Source: Ensifer oleiphilus
GTDB lineage: Bacteria > Pseudomonadota > Alphaproteobacteria > Rhizobiales > Rhizobiaceae
Length of the DNA stretch: 64,000 nucleotides
NCBI RefSeq assembly: GCF_013371465.1
Contig: NZ_JABWDU010000013.1
Coordinates: forward strand, 1 to 64,000
Reading direction: 5' to 3'
Part shown: one piece after another, positions 8,393 to 17,575 of the stretch
Layout: each line of letters begins with the position of its first letter
Position numbering within the stretch: the stretch's first letter is position 1
Translations under genes and position numbers: made by a program
The notes under the pieces: model-generated
Told to the model about the DNA's origin: nothing
Databases searched by the model: none
Seen by the model: the letters and a program-made list of their open reading frames with translations, nothing else

Positions 8393-9518
8393 CCATGTGA
8401 TGCCTGCCGCCGAGCGCAAGGTGCGTGTCGATCTCGGCGATCGTTCCTATGACATCCTGATCGGCCCGGGGCTGATCGCCGCTGCCGGCAACGAGATCGC
8501 GTCGCGCCTCAAGGGGCGCAAGGTCGCCGTCATCACCGACGAAAATGTCGGTCCGCGCTATCTCGAACCGCTGATGGCAAGCCTCAAGCAGAGAGATATC
8601 GAGGCCGTGTCGCTGGTGCTGCCGGCCGGTGAAAAGACCAAGAGTTTCGAGCATCTCATTCCCGCGTGCGAAGCGATCCTCGGCGCGCGGATCGAGCGCA
8701 ACGACGCGGTGATCGCGCTTGGTGGCGGCGTCATCGGCGACCTGACCGGCTTTGCGGCCGGCATCGTGCGTCGCGGTTCGCGCTTCATCCAGATCCCGAC
8801 TTCGCTTCTGGCACAGGTAGATTCCTCGGTCGGCGGCAAGACGGGCATCAATTCGCCGCACGGGAAGAACCTGATCGGTGTCTTCCATCAGCCGGATCTG
8901 GTGCTCGCCGACACGGATGTGCTCGACACGCTGAGTGAGCGCGAGTTCCGCGCCGGTTATGCCGAAGTCGCGAAATACGGGTTGATCGACAAGCCGGACT
9001 TCTTCGCCTGGCTGGAAAAAAACTGGCAGGCGGTGTTTTCCGGTGGTGCGGCTCGCATCGAGGCGATTGCCGTCAGCTGCCAGGCCAAGGCCGATGTCGT
9101 GGCGGCGGACGAGCGCGAAAACGGCCTGCGTGCGCTGCTCAATCTCGGTCACACCTTCGGCCACGCACTGGAAGCGGCCACCGAATACGACAGCGCCCGC
9201 CTGGTGCATGGCGAGGGCGTGGCGATCGGCATGGTGCTGGCGCATCAGTTTTCGACGCGCATGAACCTTGCGAGCGCCGACGATGCGACCCGTGTGGAAG
9301 CGCACTTGCGCGCCGTCGGCTTGCCGACGCGCATGGACGAAATCCCGGGCAGCCTGCCGCCGGCTGAAAAGCTGATGGATGCGATTGCCCAGGACAAGAA
9401 GGTCAAGGGCGGAAAGCTGACATTCATCCTGACCCGCGGCATCGGCCAGTCCTTCGTCGCCGACGACGTGCCGGCCTCCGAGGTCCTGAACTTCCTGAGG
9501 GAAAAGCACCCGCAATGA
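8385..9518 (+). CDS. aroB: 3-dehydroquinate synthase
   Basis: 377 residues. It converts DAHP to 3-dehydroquinate, the second step of the shikimate pathway, using NAD and a divalent metal. Recognisable elements are the N-terminal Rossmann-like half (KVAVITDENVG), the NAD-binding GGGVIGDLTGFAAG, the QIPTSLLAQVDSSVGGKTGI block, and metal ligands in the GYAEVAKYGLI and NLGHTFGHALE regions. Its ATG lies inside the end of aroK (8-bp overlap). Its stop overlaps the next start by 4 bases, so the three genes are almost certainly one transcript. Confidence 0.96.
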   Translation: MNNHVMPAAERKVRVDLGDRSYDILIGPGLIAAAGNEIASRLKGRKVAVITDENVGPRYLEPLMASLKQRDIEAVSLVLPAGEKTKSFEHLIPACEAILGARIERNDAVIALGGGVIGDLTGFAAGIVRRGSRFIQIPTSLLAQVDSSVGGKTGINSPHGKNLIGVFHQPDLVLADTDVLDTLSEREFRAGYAEVAKYGLIDKPDFFAWLEKNWQAVFSGGAARIEAIAVSCQAKADVVAADERENGLRALLNLGHTFGHALEAATEYDSARLVHGEGVAIGMVLAHQFSTRMNLASADDATRVEAHLRAVGLPTRMDEIPGSLPPAEKLMDAIAQDKKVKGGKLTFILTRGIGQSFVADDVPASEVLNFLREKHPQ

Positions 9519-10822
9519 CCGGTGAAGCATTCCTGGCTTTTCTTGGCGAATACTGGCTGTCGATTGCCGCGGTCTTCTGCCTGCTATTGTTTTCAGCGTT
9601 TTTCTCGGGTTCCGAAACGGCGCTGACCGCGGCATCGCGCTCGCGCATGCATTCGCTGGAGAACAACGGCGACGAACGGGCCGGCATCGTCAACCGCCTG
9701 ATCGAACGCCGCGACAGGCTGATCGGCGCGCTCTTGATCGGCAACAACCTCGTCAACATTCTGGCTTCGTCCCTGACGACGAGCCTGTTGATCGGGCTGT
9801 TCGGCAATTCGGGCGTGGCGATTGCTACGGTCGTCATGACGATCCTGTTGGTGATCTTTTCCGAAGTACTGCCCAAGAGCTGGGCGATCGCGTCGCCGGA
9901 CCGGTTCGCGCTCGCCGTGGCTGCGCCTGTGCGGTTGTTCGTTGCCGTGGCCGGACCGCTGTCGAGCCTTGTCAACGGTATCGTGCGCCGCATCCTTTCG
10001 CTCTTCGGCGTCAGTTTTGCCTCCGACATGTCGATGCTTTCGGCGCATGACGAGTTGCGCGGCGCGGTCGACCTGCTGCACCGCGAGGGGTCGGTGATCA
10101 AGGCCGATAGGGATCGTCTTGGCGGCGTGCTCGATCTCGGCGAACTCGAAATCTCCGACATCATGATCCACCGCACCAACATGCGGGCGATCAACGCCGA
10201 TGACCCGCCCGAGATCTGCGTGCGCGAGATCCTGCAAAGCCCGTTCACCCGCCTGCCGCTGTGGCGCGGTGCCGCCGACAACATCATCGGGGTGGTGCAT
10301 TCCAAGGATCTTCTGCGCGCGCTTGCCGAGCCGGATGTCGAGCCGGAAAACCTGGATATCGTCAAGATCGCCCAGAAACCCTGGTTCGTTCCCGATACGA
10401 CCAATCTCAAGGATCAGCTCAACGCTTTCCTGCGGCGCAAGCTGCACCTTGCCATCGTCGTCGACGAATACGGTCAGGTGCAGGGGCTGGTGACGCTCGA
10501 GGACATTCTGGAAGAGATCGTCGGCGATATCGCAGACGAGCACGACCTCGATATCCAGGGTGTTCGCCAGGAGGCGGACGGGTCGATCGTGGTCGACGGC
10601 TCCGTGCCGATCCGCGATCTCAACCGCGCTCTAGACTGGTCGCTGCCGGACGAAGAGGCGACGACGGTTGCGGGTCTGGTGATCCACGAATCGAAAAGCA
10701 TTCCGGAAGAACGCCAGGCCTTCACCTTCCACGGCAAGCGCTTCATCGTGATGAAGCGGGTTAAGAACCGGATCACGAAACTGAGGATCCGCCCGGCAGA
10801 AGACCAGACGCCTGTCGGCTGA
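9515..10822 (+). CDS. HlyC/CorC (CNNM/CBS) family membrane protein
   Basis: 435 residues. The N-terminal DUF21/CNNM membrane domain has about four hydrophobic segments in residues 10-175 and includes FSGSETALTAASRSRM. Two CBS motifs follow (near IMIHRTNMRAI and IVVDEYGQVQGLVTLEDILEEIVGDI), then a C-terminal CorC/HlyC transporter-associated domain ending near residue 430. Family members are implicated in Mg/Co efflux or regulation; the old hemolysin name is misleading. The ATGA overlap with aroB shows translational coupling, a neighbourhood I recognise in rhizobia but for which I know no functional link to aromatic biosynthesis. Confidence 0.9.
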   Translation: MTGEAFLAFLGEYWLSIAAVFCLLLFSAFFSGSETALTAASRSRMHSLENNGDERAGIVNRLIERRDRLIGALLIGNNLVNILASSLTTSLLIGLFGNSGVAIATVVMTILLVIFSEVLPKSWAIASPDRFALAVAAPVRLFVAVAGPLSSLVNGIVRRILSLFGVSFASDMSMLSAHDELRGAVDLLHREGSVIKADRDRLGGVLDLGELEISDIMIHRTNMRAINADDPPEICVREILQSPFTRLPLWRGAADNIIGVVHSKDLLRALAEPDVEPENLDIVKIAQKPWFVPDTTNLKDQLNAFLRRKLHLAIVVDEYGQVQGLVTLEDILEEIVGDIADEHDLDIQGVRQEADGSIVVDGSVPIRDLNRALDWSLPDEEATTVAGLVIHESKSIPEERQAFTFHGKRFIVMKRVKNRITKLRIRPAEDQTPVG

Positions 10823-10825
10823 TGG

Positions 10826-11107
10826 TTACCAGCGCGTCGGCTCGCCGGGTGCTGCAGGCTCCACTGCCAGTGCGTGCAGGCCGGCATCGAGTTCGGGTTT
10901 CAGGATGTCGTTGATGGCGCGGTGGCGCGCCACCCGGCTCATGCCGGCAAAGGCGTCGGCCACGATGCGCACACGCATGTGGGTTTCGCCGCCGCCGTCA
11001 AAATCCGGTTGATGGCCCGCATGCAGGTGGCTTTCGTTGATGACATCAAGTCGTTCGGGCTGGAACGCTTCGGTCAGTTTCCGTTCGATCGTATCCCTGA
11101 GCGACAT
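10826..11107 (-). CDS. bolA: BolA family protein
   Basis: 93 residues with the BolA fold: an N-terminal helix MSLRDTIERKLTEAFQPERL, the HAGH motif that supplies Fe-S or heme ligands when paired with a monothiol glutaredoxin, and the helix-turn region GMSRVARHRAINDIL. BolA proteins act in Fe-S cluster trafficking and iron-responsive regulation. The ATG at 11107 fits the family N-terminus; a longer frame running to 11383 has no domain support. Its stop is only three bases from the convergent CorC-family stop. It is divergent from the J-domain gene. Confidence 0.92.
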   Translation of the reverse strand: MSLRDTIERKLTEAFQPERLDVINESHLHAGHQPDFDGGGETHMRVRIVADAFAGMSRVARHRAINDILKPELDAGLHALAVEPAAPGEPTRW

Positions 11108-11259
11108 TCTTCCGTCCCATTTCCTTGGTTGCTGGATGCCCTTGTGCTGGTCGGGTCCGGCGATGCTGCCTTGGCGGCGCAAAAGGCCCGCACAAAGCCA
11201 GTAACATTCCGCTTTGTCAATTCTTGTTGTGGCCTCGGCCAACCCCCATAATGAGCGCC

Positions 11260-11886
11260 ATGAGACTCGATTCAAAATACTTCGATCGCATTCGGACACG
11301 GCGCAAAGTCGAGCCGCGCGCTGAACCGTCCGCCCCCACCTGTCAGTGGGACGGCTGCGACAAGAAGGGCGTTCATCGCGCACCCGTCGGCCGCAACGCC
11401 GAGGGGCAGTACTTCATGTTCTGCTTCGAGCATGTGAAGGAATACAACAAGGGCTACAACTTTTTCTCCGGCCTCTCCGACAGCGAAGTCGCCCGCTACC
11501 AGAAGGAAGCGATAACGGGACATCGCCCGACCTGGACCGTCGGCGTCAACAAGAACGCCAAGAATGGTCCTACGCAATCGCAGACCCGTTCGGGCTCCGC
11601 CGGGGCGCAGGCACGCATGCGCGATCCCTTCGGCTTCGTCAGCGAGGCAAAGGCGCGCGCCGGCCGACCCGAGCCGCGCCAGCGCAAGCTGAAGACTCTC
11701 GAGGCCAAGGCCTACGAGACGCTCGGCCTCAGCGCTTCGGCTACCGCCAGCGATATCAAGGCGGCGTACAAGGAACTGGTCAAGAAGCATCACCCTGATG
11801 CCAATGGCGGAGACAGGGGATCGGAGGAGCGTTTTCGTGCAGTAATTCAGGCCTACCAATTGTTAAAACAGGCTGGTTTCTGCTAA
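11260..11886 (+). CDS. J-domain (DnaJ-like) protein
   Basis: 208 residues from ATG 11260 ([13 protein letters not shown], the start I recognise for this rhizobial family; ATG 11251 would add three residues). The N-terminal half has a Cys/His-containing segment ([15 protein letters not shown], then [12 protein letters not shown]) that could bind metal. The C-terminal about 55 residues are a J domain with [20 protein letters not shown] and the HPD tripeptide ([10 protein letters not shown]) that stimulates DnaK ATPase. The G/F and zinc domains of true DnaJ are absent, so it is a specialised co-chaperone. It lies 70 bp upstream of cobS, but any link to cobalt chelation is only positional. Confidence 0.87.
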   Translation: MRLDSKYFDRIRTRRKVEPRAEPSAPTCQWDGCDKKGVHRAPVGRNAEGQYFMFCFEHVKEYNKGYNFFSGLSDSEVARYQKEAITGHRPTWTVGVNKNAKNGPTQSQTRSGSAGAQARMRDPFGFVSEAKARAGRPEPRQRKLKTLEAKAYETLGLSASATASDIKAAYKELVKKHHPDANGGDRGSEERFRAVIQAYQLLKQAGFC

Positions 11887-11956
11887 CAACGCGGATTATT
11901 ACAGAAGCACTTTTGCAGGCGAATGCGCGGGTGCCGCCGGTGGCCGCTCTGGAGAC

Positions 11957-12955
11957 ATGATGAGCAAGATTGACCTCGACATTTCCAACCTCCCCGACAC
12001 GACCGTCTCGGTTCGGGAGGTTTTTGGCATTGATACGGATTTGCGCGTTCCCGCCTATTCCAAGGCCGACGCCTACGTGCCGGACCTTGACCCTGACTAC
12101 CTCTTCGACCGCGAAACCACGCTCGCCATTCTCGCAGGCTTTGCCCACAACCGACGCGTGATGGTCTCGGGCTATCACGGTACCGGTAAATCCACCCACA
12201 TCGAGCAGGTCGCAGCGCGCCTCAACTGGCCGTGCGTGCGCGTCAACCTCGACAGCCATGTCAGCCGTATCGACCTTGTCGGCAAGGATGCGATCGTCGT
12301 CAAGGACGGCATGCAGGTCACCGAGTTCAAGGACGGCATTCTGCCCTGGGCCTACCAGCACAACGTCGCGCTCGTCTTCGACGAGTACGACGCAGGCCGT
12401 CCAGACGTGATGTTCGTCATCCAGCGCGTGCTGGAATCCTCCGGCCGCCTGACGCTGCTCGACCAGAGCCGCGTCATTCGCCCGCACCCGGCCTTCCGCC
12501 TGTTTGCGACCGCCAACACGGTCGGCCTCGGCGACACCACCGGCCTCTACCACGGCACGCAGCAGATCAACCAGGCGCAGATGGACCGCTGGTCGATCGT
12601 CACGACGCTCAACTACCTGCCGCATGACAAGGAAGTCGACATCGTCGCTGCCAAGGTCAAGGGCTTTACCGCCGACAAGGGCCGCGAAACCGTCTCCAAG
12701 ATGGTGCGCGTAGCGGATCTTACCCGTGCCGCCTTCATCAACGGCGACCTGTCGACGGTGATGAGCCCGCGTACGGTCATCACCTGGGCCGAGAACGCCT
12801 ATATCTTCGGTGACATCGCCTTTGCCTTCCGCGTAACCTTCCTCAACAAGTGCGACGAGCTGGAGCGGGCGCTGGTCGCCGAGCACTACCAGCGCGCTTT
12901 CGGCGTCGAGCTCAAGGAGAGTGCCGCCAACATCGTGCTTGAAGCCACCGCCTGA
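11957..12955 (+). CDS. cobS: Cobaltochelatase subunit CobS
   Basis: 332 residues. CobS is the AAA+ ATPase of the CobNST complex that inserts cobalt into hydrogenobyrinate a,c-diamide in aerobic B12 synthesis. The Walker A motif GYHGTGKST is at about residues 72-80. The Walker B region ([14 protein letters not shown]) and the sensor segment [17 protein letters not shown] follow. ATG codons at 11957 and 11960 are both possible. cobT follows after 103 bp containing two hairpins. The large subunit CobN is not in the window, which is common since cobN usually sits in the main cob cluster. Confidence 0.96.
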   Translation: MMSKIDLDISNLPDTTVSVREVFGIDTDLRVPAYSKADAYVPDLDPDYLFDRETTLAILAGFAHNRRVMVSGYHGTGKSTHIEQVAARLNWPCVRVNLDSHVSRIDLVGKDAIVVKDGMQVTEFKDGILPWAYQHNVALVFDEYDAGRPDVMFVIQRVLESSGRLTLLDQSRVIRPHPAFRLFATANTVGLGDTTGLYHGTQQINQAQMDRWSIVTTLNYLPHDKEVDIVAAKVKGFTADKGRETVSKMVRVADLTRAAFINGDLSTVMSPRTVITWAENAYIFGDIAFAFRVTFLNKCDELERALVAEHYQRAFGVELKESAANIVLEATA

Positions 12956-12961
12956 TCCATG

Positions 12962-13033
12962 GGTCGCCTCTCCCCAGGGAAGGCGACCTGTGACTTTGTG
13001 GCAAATTCGATGATATCCCGCCGGGGTATCATC
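12962..13033 (+). promoter_or_regulatory. Two adjacent hairpins in the cobS-cobT intergenic region
   Basis: The first stem pairs GGTCGCCT (12962-12969) with AGGCGACC (12981-12988). The second pairs GATGATATCCC (13009-13019) with GGGGTATCATC (13023-13033): an 11-bp stem with one U-G pair and a 3-nt loop. Neither is followed by a U-tract, so they look less like an intrinsic terminator than like mRNA-processing, stability or translation-control elements. The second ends 25 bases before the cobT GTG start. Confidence 0.5.
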
Positions 13034-13058
13034 GCCTCTGGCTGAAGAAGGAACTGTC

Positions 13059-14954
13059 GTGAGCTCGAACTCCAAGGCAAAGCCGACCACGCGTGAAAAT
13101 GCCGCCGAACCGTTCAAGCGGGCGCTTTCCGGCTGCATCCGATCGATTGCTGGCGATGCCGAGGTGGAGGTGGCCTTCGCCAACGAGCGGCCGGGCATCA
13201 CCGGCGAGCGCATCCGCCTGCCGGAAATCTCAAAGCGGCCGACGCGACAGGAACTCGCTGTGACGCGTGGGCTTGGCGACAGCATGGCGCTGCGCAAGGC
13301 CTGTCATGATGCGCGCATCCACGCGACGATGTCGCCGCAGGGTGCCGACGCGCGGGTGATCTTCGACGCCGTCGAGCAGGCGCGTGTCGAGGCGATCGGC
13401 TCGCTGCGCATGGAAGGCGTTGCCAAGAACCTGAGCTCGATGCTCGAAGAAAAATATTCCAAGGCCAATTTCGGCGCGATCAGCAAGCAGGCCGACGCGC
13501 CGCTCGGCGAGGCGGTAGCACTTCTGGTGCGCGAAAAGCTGACCGGCGAGAGGCCTCCGGCATCCGCCGGCAAGGTGCTCGATCTCTGGCGCGACTTCAT
13601 CGAGGAAAAGGCTGCCGGCGACATCAAGAACCTGTCGTCGACGGTCAACGACCAGCAGGCCTTCGCCCGCGTCGTGCGTGACATGCTGACGTCGATGGAT
13701 GTTGCCGAGAAATACGGCGACGACGACATCGAGCCGGACGAGCAGGAGAGCGAGACCGACGAAGATCAGCCGCGTAGCCAGGAGCAGGACGAAAACGCCA
13801 GCGACGAGGAAGCCGGCGACGATGCGGCGCCTGCTGACGAAAACCAGGCTGCCGAAGAGCAGATGGAAGAAGGCGAGATGGACGGCGCGGAGATTTCCGA
13901 CGACGACCTGCAGGACGAGGGCGACGAGGACAGCGAGACGCCCGGCGAGGTCAAGCGTCCGAACCAACCCTTTGCCGACTTCAACGAAAAGGTCGACTAC
14001 ACCGTCTTCACCCGCGAGTTCGACGAGACGATCGCTTCCGAAGAGCTGTGCGACGAGGCGGAACTCGACCGCCTGCGCGCTTTCCTCGACAAGCAACTCT
14101 CGCACCTTCAGGGAGCGGTCGGGCGGCTGGCGAACCGGCTGCAGCGCCGCCTGATGGCACAGCAGAACCGCTCGTGGGAGTTCGACCTGGAAGAGGGCTA
14201 TCTCGACAGCGCGCGCCTGCAGCGCATCGTCATCGACCCGATGCAGCCGCTGTCGTTCAAGCGCGAGAAGGATACCAATTTCCGCGATACGGTCGTGACC
14301 CTCCTGATCGACAATTCCGGCTCAATGCGCGGCCGGCCGATCACGGTCGCTGCGACCTGTGCCGACATCCTCGCGCGCACGCTTGAGCGTTGCGGCGTCA
14401 AGGTCGAGATCCTCGGCTTTACCACCAAGGCGTGGAAGGGTGGGCAATCGCGCGAGAAGTGGCTGGCTGGCGGCAAGCCGCAGTCGCCGGGCCGCCTCAA
14501 CGACCTGCGCCACATCATCTACAAGTCGGCCGATGCGCCGTGGCGGCGGGCGCGCCGCAATCTCGGGCTGATGATGCGCGAGGGCCTTCTCAAGGAGAAC
14601 ATCGACGGCGAGGCGCTGATCTGGGCGCATGAGCGTCTGATGGCGCGGCGCGAACAGCGCCGCATCCTGATGATGATTTCGGATGGTGCGCCGGTCGACG
14701 ACTCGACCCTGTCGGTCAACCCGGGCAACTATCTCGAACGGCACCTGCGTGCCGTGATCGAGCAGATCGAGACGCGCTCGCCTGTCGAGCTTCTGGCAAT
14801 CGGCATCGGTCACGACGTGACGCGCTACTATCGGCGCGCCGTGACGATCGTCGATGCGGACGAACTGGCCGGTGCGATGACCGAGCAGCTTGCCGATTTG
14901 TTCGAAGACGAAAGCATGCGCCGCCGTCCCGGACGCACGCGCCGCGCAGGATAA
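13059..14954 (+). CDS. cobT: Cobaltochelatase subunit CobT
   Basis: 631 residues, usual for CobT. It starts at GTG 13059 behind GAAGGAA. It partners CobS in the ring complex that drives cobalt insertion by CobN. The N-terminal half is helical. A very acidic linker (about residues 220-300, runs of Asp and Glu) follows. The C-terminal third is a von Willebrand A domain with a MIDAS motif (LLIDNSGSM near residue 415), which binds a metal and contacts the AAA+ ring. The C-terminus is basic ([11 protein letters not shown]). No start ATG of comparable quality is present. Confidence 0.95.
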   Translation: MSSNSKAKPTTRENAAEPFKRALSGCIRSIAGDAEVEVAFANERPGITGERIRLPEISKRPTRQELAVTRGLGDSMALRKACHDARIHATMSPQGADARVIFDAVEQARVEAIGSLRMEGVAKNLSSMLEEKYSKANFGAISKQADAPLGEAVALLVREKLTGERPPASAGKVLDLWRDFIEEKAAGDIKNLSSTVNDQQAFARVVRDMLTSMDVAEKYGDDDIEPDEQESETDEDQPRSQEQDENASDEEAGDDAAPADENQAAEEQMEEGEMDGAEISDDDLQDEGDEDSETPGEVKRPNQPFADFNEKVDYTVFTREFDETIASEELCDEAELDRLRAFLDKQLSHLQGAVGRLANRLQRRLMAQQNRSWEFDLEEGYLDSARLQRIVIDPMQPLSFKREKDTNFRDTVVTLLIDNSGSMRGRPITVAATCADILARTLERCGVKVEILGFTTKAWKGGQSREKWLAGGKPQSPGRLNDLRHIIYKSADAPWRRARRNLGLMMREGLLKENIDGEALIWAHERLMARREQRRILMMISDGAPVDDSTLSVNPGNYLERHLRAVIEQIETRSPVELLAIGIGHDVTRYYRRAVTIVDADELAGAMTEQLADLFEDESMRRRPGRTRRAG

Positions 14955-15062
14955 GCTTTCGCGAAACCGGGGCGGCCTTTCGTCGCCCTGTTCATCCTCA
15001 GAGCGGCGTCACGCCCGCCGTTTTCTCCTGCCTGTCCTGGCCCGCCGAAGGAATTCTCCCAG

Positions 15063-16055
15063 ATGCTTTGCCGCGGTCTCCTCGTTCTTTCGCTGCTGGC
15101 CTCGCCTGTCTCGGCACTGGCCGCCAGTGACAGCGAAAAGCTACCCATTCGCAGCCGGCAGATCGATGCCTTCAAGGTCGGCTCAGACCAGACGCGGTTC
15201 GGCCAGCTCGAATTCATCGGTGGTTTGGAGATGACGTCGTCCAACGCGCTGTTCGGCGCCGTCTCGGCGATCCGCTTTCGGCCGGATGGAGCCTCCTTCG
15301 TTGCGGTCATGGATACCGGCCATTGGCTCGAGGGGGCAGTGACCCGCGATGCCAATGGCAAGCTTTCCGGCCTGGCCGACCTGACGGCAACGCCGATGGC
15401 CGACAGGAGCGGCGCAGTCGGGCTGGAGAAGTGGAAGGTGGATTCGGAAGGGCTTGCGCTACGCGAAGGCGAGGTGATCGTCAGCTACGAGCAGGCCCAT
15501 CGCATCGATATCTACCCGGATCCCGGGTTCTCGGCTTCGGGGCCGGTCGGGAAAATACCGTTGCCGTTTCCGGCAACCGAACTGCGCAGCAATGGCGGGC
15601 TCGAAACCGTGGCTGTTTCACCGAAGGACGGCCCGCTCGGCGGGGCTGCCGTCACGGTGTCGGAGCGCAGCGTCGACAAGGCGGACAATCTTCTTGCAGG
15701 CATTCTCGACGGGCCGATGAAGGGCACGTTCGCAGTTGTCCGCACCGAGCCCTACGCCGTCACTGACGGCGCTTTTCTGCCCGATGGAGATCTCCTGCTC
15801 CTGGAGCGGCGATTCAACTTCGCCTCCGGGCTCGGCATGCGCATCCGCCGCATCCCCGGTGCCAGCATCCGGCCGGGCGCCGTTGTCGACGGCGACGTCA
15901 TTCTCGACGCCGATATGGGCTATCAGATCGATAACATGGAAGGCCTCGATGTGGTCGCTGGCCCGAATGGCGATATCAGCATCATCGTCGTCTCGGACGA
16001 CAATCATTCGATCCTCGAGCGCAATCTGATGCTGGAATTCAGGCTGATCAAATGA
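15063..16055 (+). CDS. Exported esterase-like activity of phytase domain protein
   Basis: 330 residues with a cleavable-looking signal peptide (MLCRGLLVLSLLASPVSALA). The body matches the phytase-like esterase domain (PF13449 type): a beta-propeller-like protein with motifs such as GGLEMTSSNALFGAVSAIRF, MDTGHWLEG, DSEGLALREGEVIVSYE, and the C-terminal NMEGLDVVAGPNG and VSDDNHSILERNLML. The domain name reflects distant similarity only. The substrate is unknown, and a periplasmic location is inferred from the signal. It stands alone after cobT and is followed by a GC-rich hairpin. Confidence 0.82.
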   Translation: MLCRGLLVLSLLASPVSALAASDSEKLPIRSRQIDAFKVGSDQTRFGQLEFIGGLEMTSSNALFGAVSAIRFRPDGASFVAVMDTGHWLEGAVTRDANGKLSGLADLTATPMADRSGAVGLEKWKVDSEGLALREGEVIVSYEQAHRIDIYPDPGFSASGPVGKIPLPFPATELRSNGGLETVAVSPKDGPLGGAAVTVSERSVDKADNLLAGILDGPMKGTFAVVRTEPYAVTDGAFLPDGDLLLLERRFNFASGLGMRIRRIPGASIRPGAVVDGDVILDADMGYQIDNMEGLDVVAGPNGDISIIVVSDDNHSILERNLMLEFRLIK

Positions 16056-16057
16056 GA

Positions 16058-16077
16058 ACGGGGCCGTTCGGCCCCGT
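16058..16077 (+). terminator. Hairpin terminator after the phytase-like gene
   Basis: ACGGGGCC at 16058-16065 pairs perfectly with GGCCCCGT at 16070-16077 around a GTTC loop, immediately after the stop codon. There is no long T-run, so termination strength is uncertain, but position and stability fit. It separates two convergent genes. Confidence 0.6.
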
Positions 16078-16102
16078 CGTCAATCTCATATCTCAGATGG
16101 TA

Positions 16103-16738
16103 TCAGGCCGCAGCCTTGCCCGGCATCGGCTTGATCACGCTCATCAGCGCGCCATAGGGCAGCAACATCACGATGCCGCAGAGGATTTTCACCGAGAGGT
16201 CGCCGAGCGCCCAGGAGATCCAGCGCGGGGCCTCTGTGGCAAGAATGCCGAGCAGCGGTGCGGTCTCCAGCGCGAAGCTGTCATTGGCTCCGAAGAACAC
16301 GAAGAACGGCGCAAAAGCGAAGGAGAAGAACATCGCCGTGTCGAGCGCCGAGCCGATCAGCGAGCCTGCCAGCGGCGCCTGCCACCAGCTTTGGCGGCGG
16401 AGCCGGTTGAACACGGAGATATCCAGAAGCTGGCCGAACAGGAAAGCGGAGCCGGAGGCGATCGCGATGCGCGGCGTGGCCGCGAAGAAGGAGAGAACGA
16501 TCGCCACGAGGAAGCCGACGACGACGACACGACGCGCAATGCGCGGGCCGAAATGGCGGTTGGTCAGGTCGGTGACAAGGAAGGCGAAGGGGTAGCTGAA
16601 GGCGCCCCAGGTGAGGAGATCGCCGAGCTGCATGCCGGCGATCGAGCCTGGCAGCGGGTACTGAACGAGGAAGTTCGAAGCAACGACCACCAGGGTCATG
16701 AGTGCGACGTAGACAAAGAACGTGCGGTTGATAAGCAT
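16103..16738 (-). CDS. yhhQ: Queuosine precursor transporter (YhhQ/VUT family)
   Basis: 211 residues with six or so hydrophobic segments across its length. Family hallmarks are the early NFLVQYPL segment, TWGAFSYPFAFLVTDLTNRHFG, and the central GSAFLFGQLLDISVFNRLR. YhhQ imports preQ0/preQ1-type precursors for queuosine tRNA modification. The start ATG at 16738 has AGGA seven bases upstream. Its roughly 85-base leader after the rpmB terminator has alternative base-pairing that could cover this Shine-Dalgarno. It is transcribed in the same direction as rpmB but separated from it by a strong terminator. Confidence 0.9.
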   Translation of the reverse strand: MLINRTFFVYVALMTLVVVASNFLVQYPLPGSIAGMQLGDLLTWGAFSYPFAFLVTDLTNRHFGPRIARRVVVVGFLVAIVLSFFAATPRIAIASGSAFLFGQLLDISVFNRLRRQSWWQAPLAGSLIGSALDTAMFFSFAFAPFFVFFGANDSFALETAPLLGILATEAPRWISWALGDLSVKILCGIVMLLPYGALMSVIKPMPGKAAA

Positions 16739-16821
16739 TTTTTTATCCTGGGAGATGCCACCAGTTGCGCGGAAGCCAGGCTTGGATGCCGGGCCGATGA
16801 AATCTGCAAATTACACACGAG

Positions 16822-16856
16822 AAAAAGGCTTGCCGGATAAACCCGCAAGCCTTTTT
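16822..16856 (-). terminator. Rho-independent terminator of rpmB
   Basis: Perfect 12-bp arms AAAAAGGCTTGC (16822-16833) and GCAAGCCTTTTT (16845-16856) flank an 11-nt loop, 33 bases after the rpmB stop. Read on the minus strand the stem ends in a U-rich run, the classic intrinsic terminator form. Confidence 0.88.
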
Positions 16857-16888
16857 AAAGTTGTGTCGAAGACAGACGCTGGCGCCGA

Positions 16889-17185
16889 TCAGGCGGCGGC
16901 GACTTCAGCGTTCTTCTTGACGATCTGACGGCGCAGCAGGCGAGCGCGCATGCTCAGCTCGTTCTCGTCAGCCTTCACGAGGAAAGCGTCGAGGCCGCCC
17001 CGGTGTTCAACCGAGCGGAGAGCGGCTGCGGAAACGCGCAGACGGAAGCGCTGGCCGAGAGCATCGGAAATCAGCGTGACGTTGCACAGGTTCGGAAGGA
17101 ACTTGCGCTTGGTCTTGTTGTTGGCGTGGCTGACATTGTTGCCCGACTGGACGCCCTTGCCGGTCAATTCGCAACTACGGGACAT
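16889..17185 (-). CDS. rpmB: 50S ribosomal protein L28
   Basis: 98 residues, the alphaproteobacterial length. The N-terminus [20 protein letters not shown] and the following [14 protein letters not shown] are diagnostic of bL28, a small protein of the large ribosomal subunit. ATG at 17185 has an AGG-containing leader and a near-consensus sigma-70 promoter about 95 bp upstream. The gene is monocistronic: its own promoter on one side and a strong intrinsic terminator on the other. Confidence 0.97.
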   Translation of the reverse strand: MSRSCELTGKGVQSGNNVSHANNKTKRKFLPNLCNVTLISDALGQRFRLRVSAAALRSVEHRGGLDAFLVKADENELSMRARLLRRQIVKKNAEVAAA

Positions 17186-17575
17186 GGTACACCTATTCTC
17201 TTTATCGCCGCCGGACGATGCGGTAGCGGGCCCAGAGCCCAGGCCGCGTTCCTGTTGGCCATTATTGGAAAGTTGCGGTTCTATAGTCAGAGACAGCCCG
17301 CCCGTCAAGCCAAACCTCTTGCATTCTCGGAAAACCGCCGTTTCTTGCGGCCCTTTCTGCATCGGGCAGGCTTGATTGCGGCCACAATAATGCTTCGCAA
17401 CGGCCATTCCAAGCCTCTTCGTGATGCGCTATCTGTTGTCCTGTGGATGCAGCAGAGGTCGTTGGCGCGGCGTTGGAGCCGGTGGCCGGATCTCCCGGAA
17501 AAGGCGTAGAAAAGCCGCAAACGACCTGCATTCCAAGACATTGCGACGACATTCGAGTGATGGATCTCTTAGGGC
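17186..17575. other. 390-bp divergent intergenic region between rpmB and the DUF3108 gene
   Basis: It holds the rpmB leader and promoter (17280-17308, minus). The remaining about 265 bp up to the plus-strand DUF3108 gene contains short frames in several directions without start signals or family resemblance. I see no tRNA, repeat or strong hairpin in it. Confidence 0.6.
17280..17308 (-). promoter_or_regulatory. Sigma-70-type promoter of rpmB
   Basis: On the minus strand TTGACG (17308-17303) is followed by exactly 17 bases and then TATAGA (17285-17280). This is a near-consensus housekeeping promoter, as expected for a ribosomal protein gene, giving a leader of roughly 90 bases. Confidence 0.78.

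Noticed and set aside
9515-10822. A true hemolysin, as the HlyC/CorC name suggests
   Set aside because: The CNNM and CBS architecture is that of a metal-transport-associated membrane protein; no toxin features are present.
11780-13297. Minus-strand frame opposite cobS
   Set aside because: cobS has intact Walker motifs and family length; the antisense product has none.
16739-16821. Known preQ1 riboswitch class upstream of yhhQ
   Set aside because: The 5-bp stem has a loop far too long for preQ1-I and the sequence lacks the preQ1-II consensus; it is kept only as a possible uncharacterised leader.
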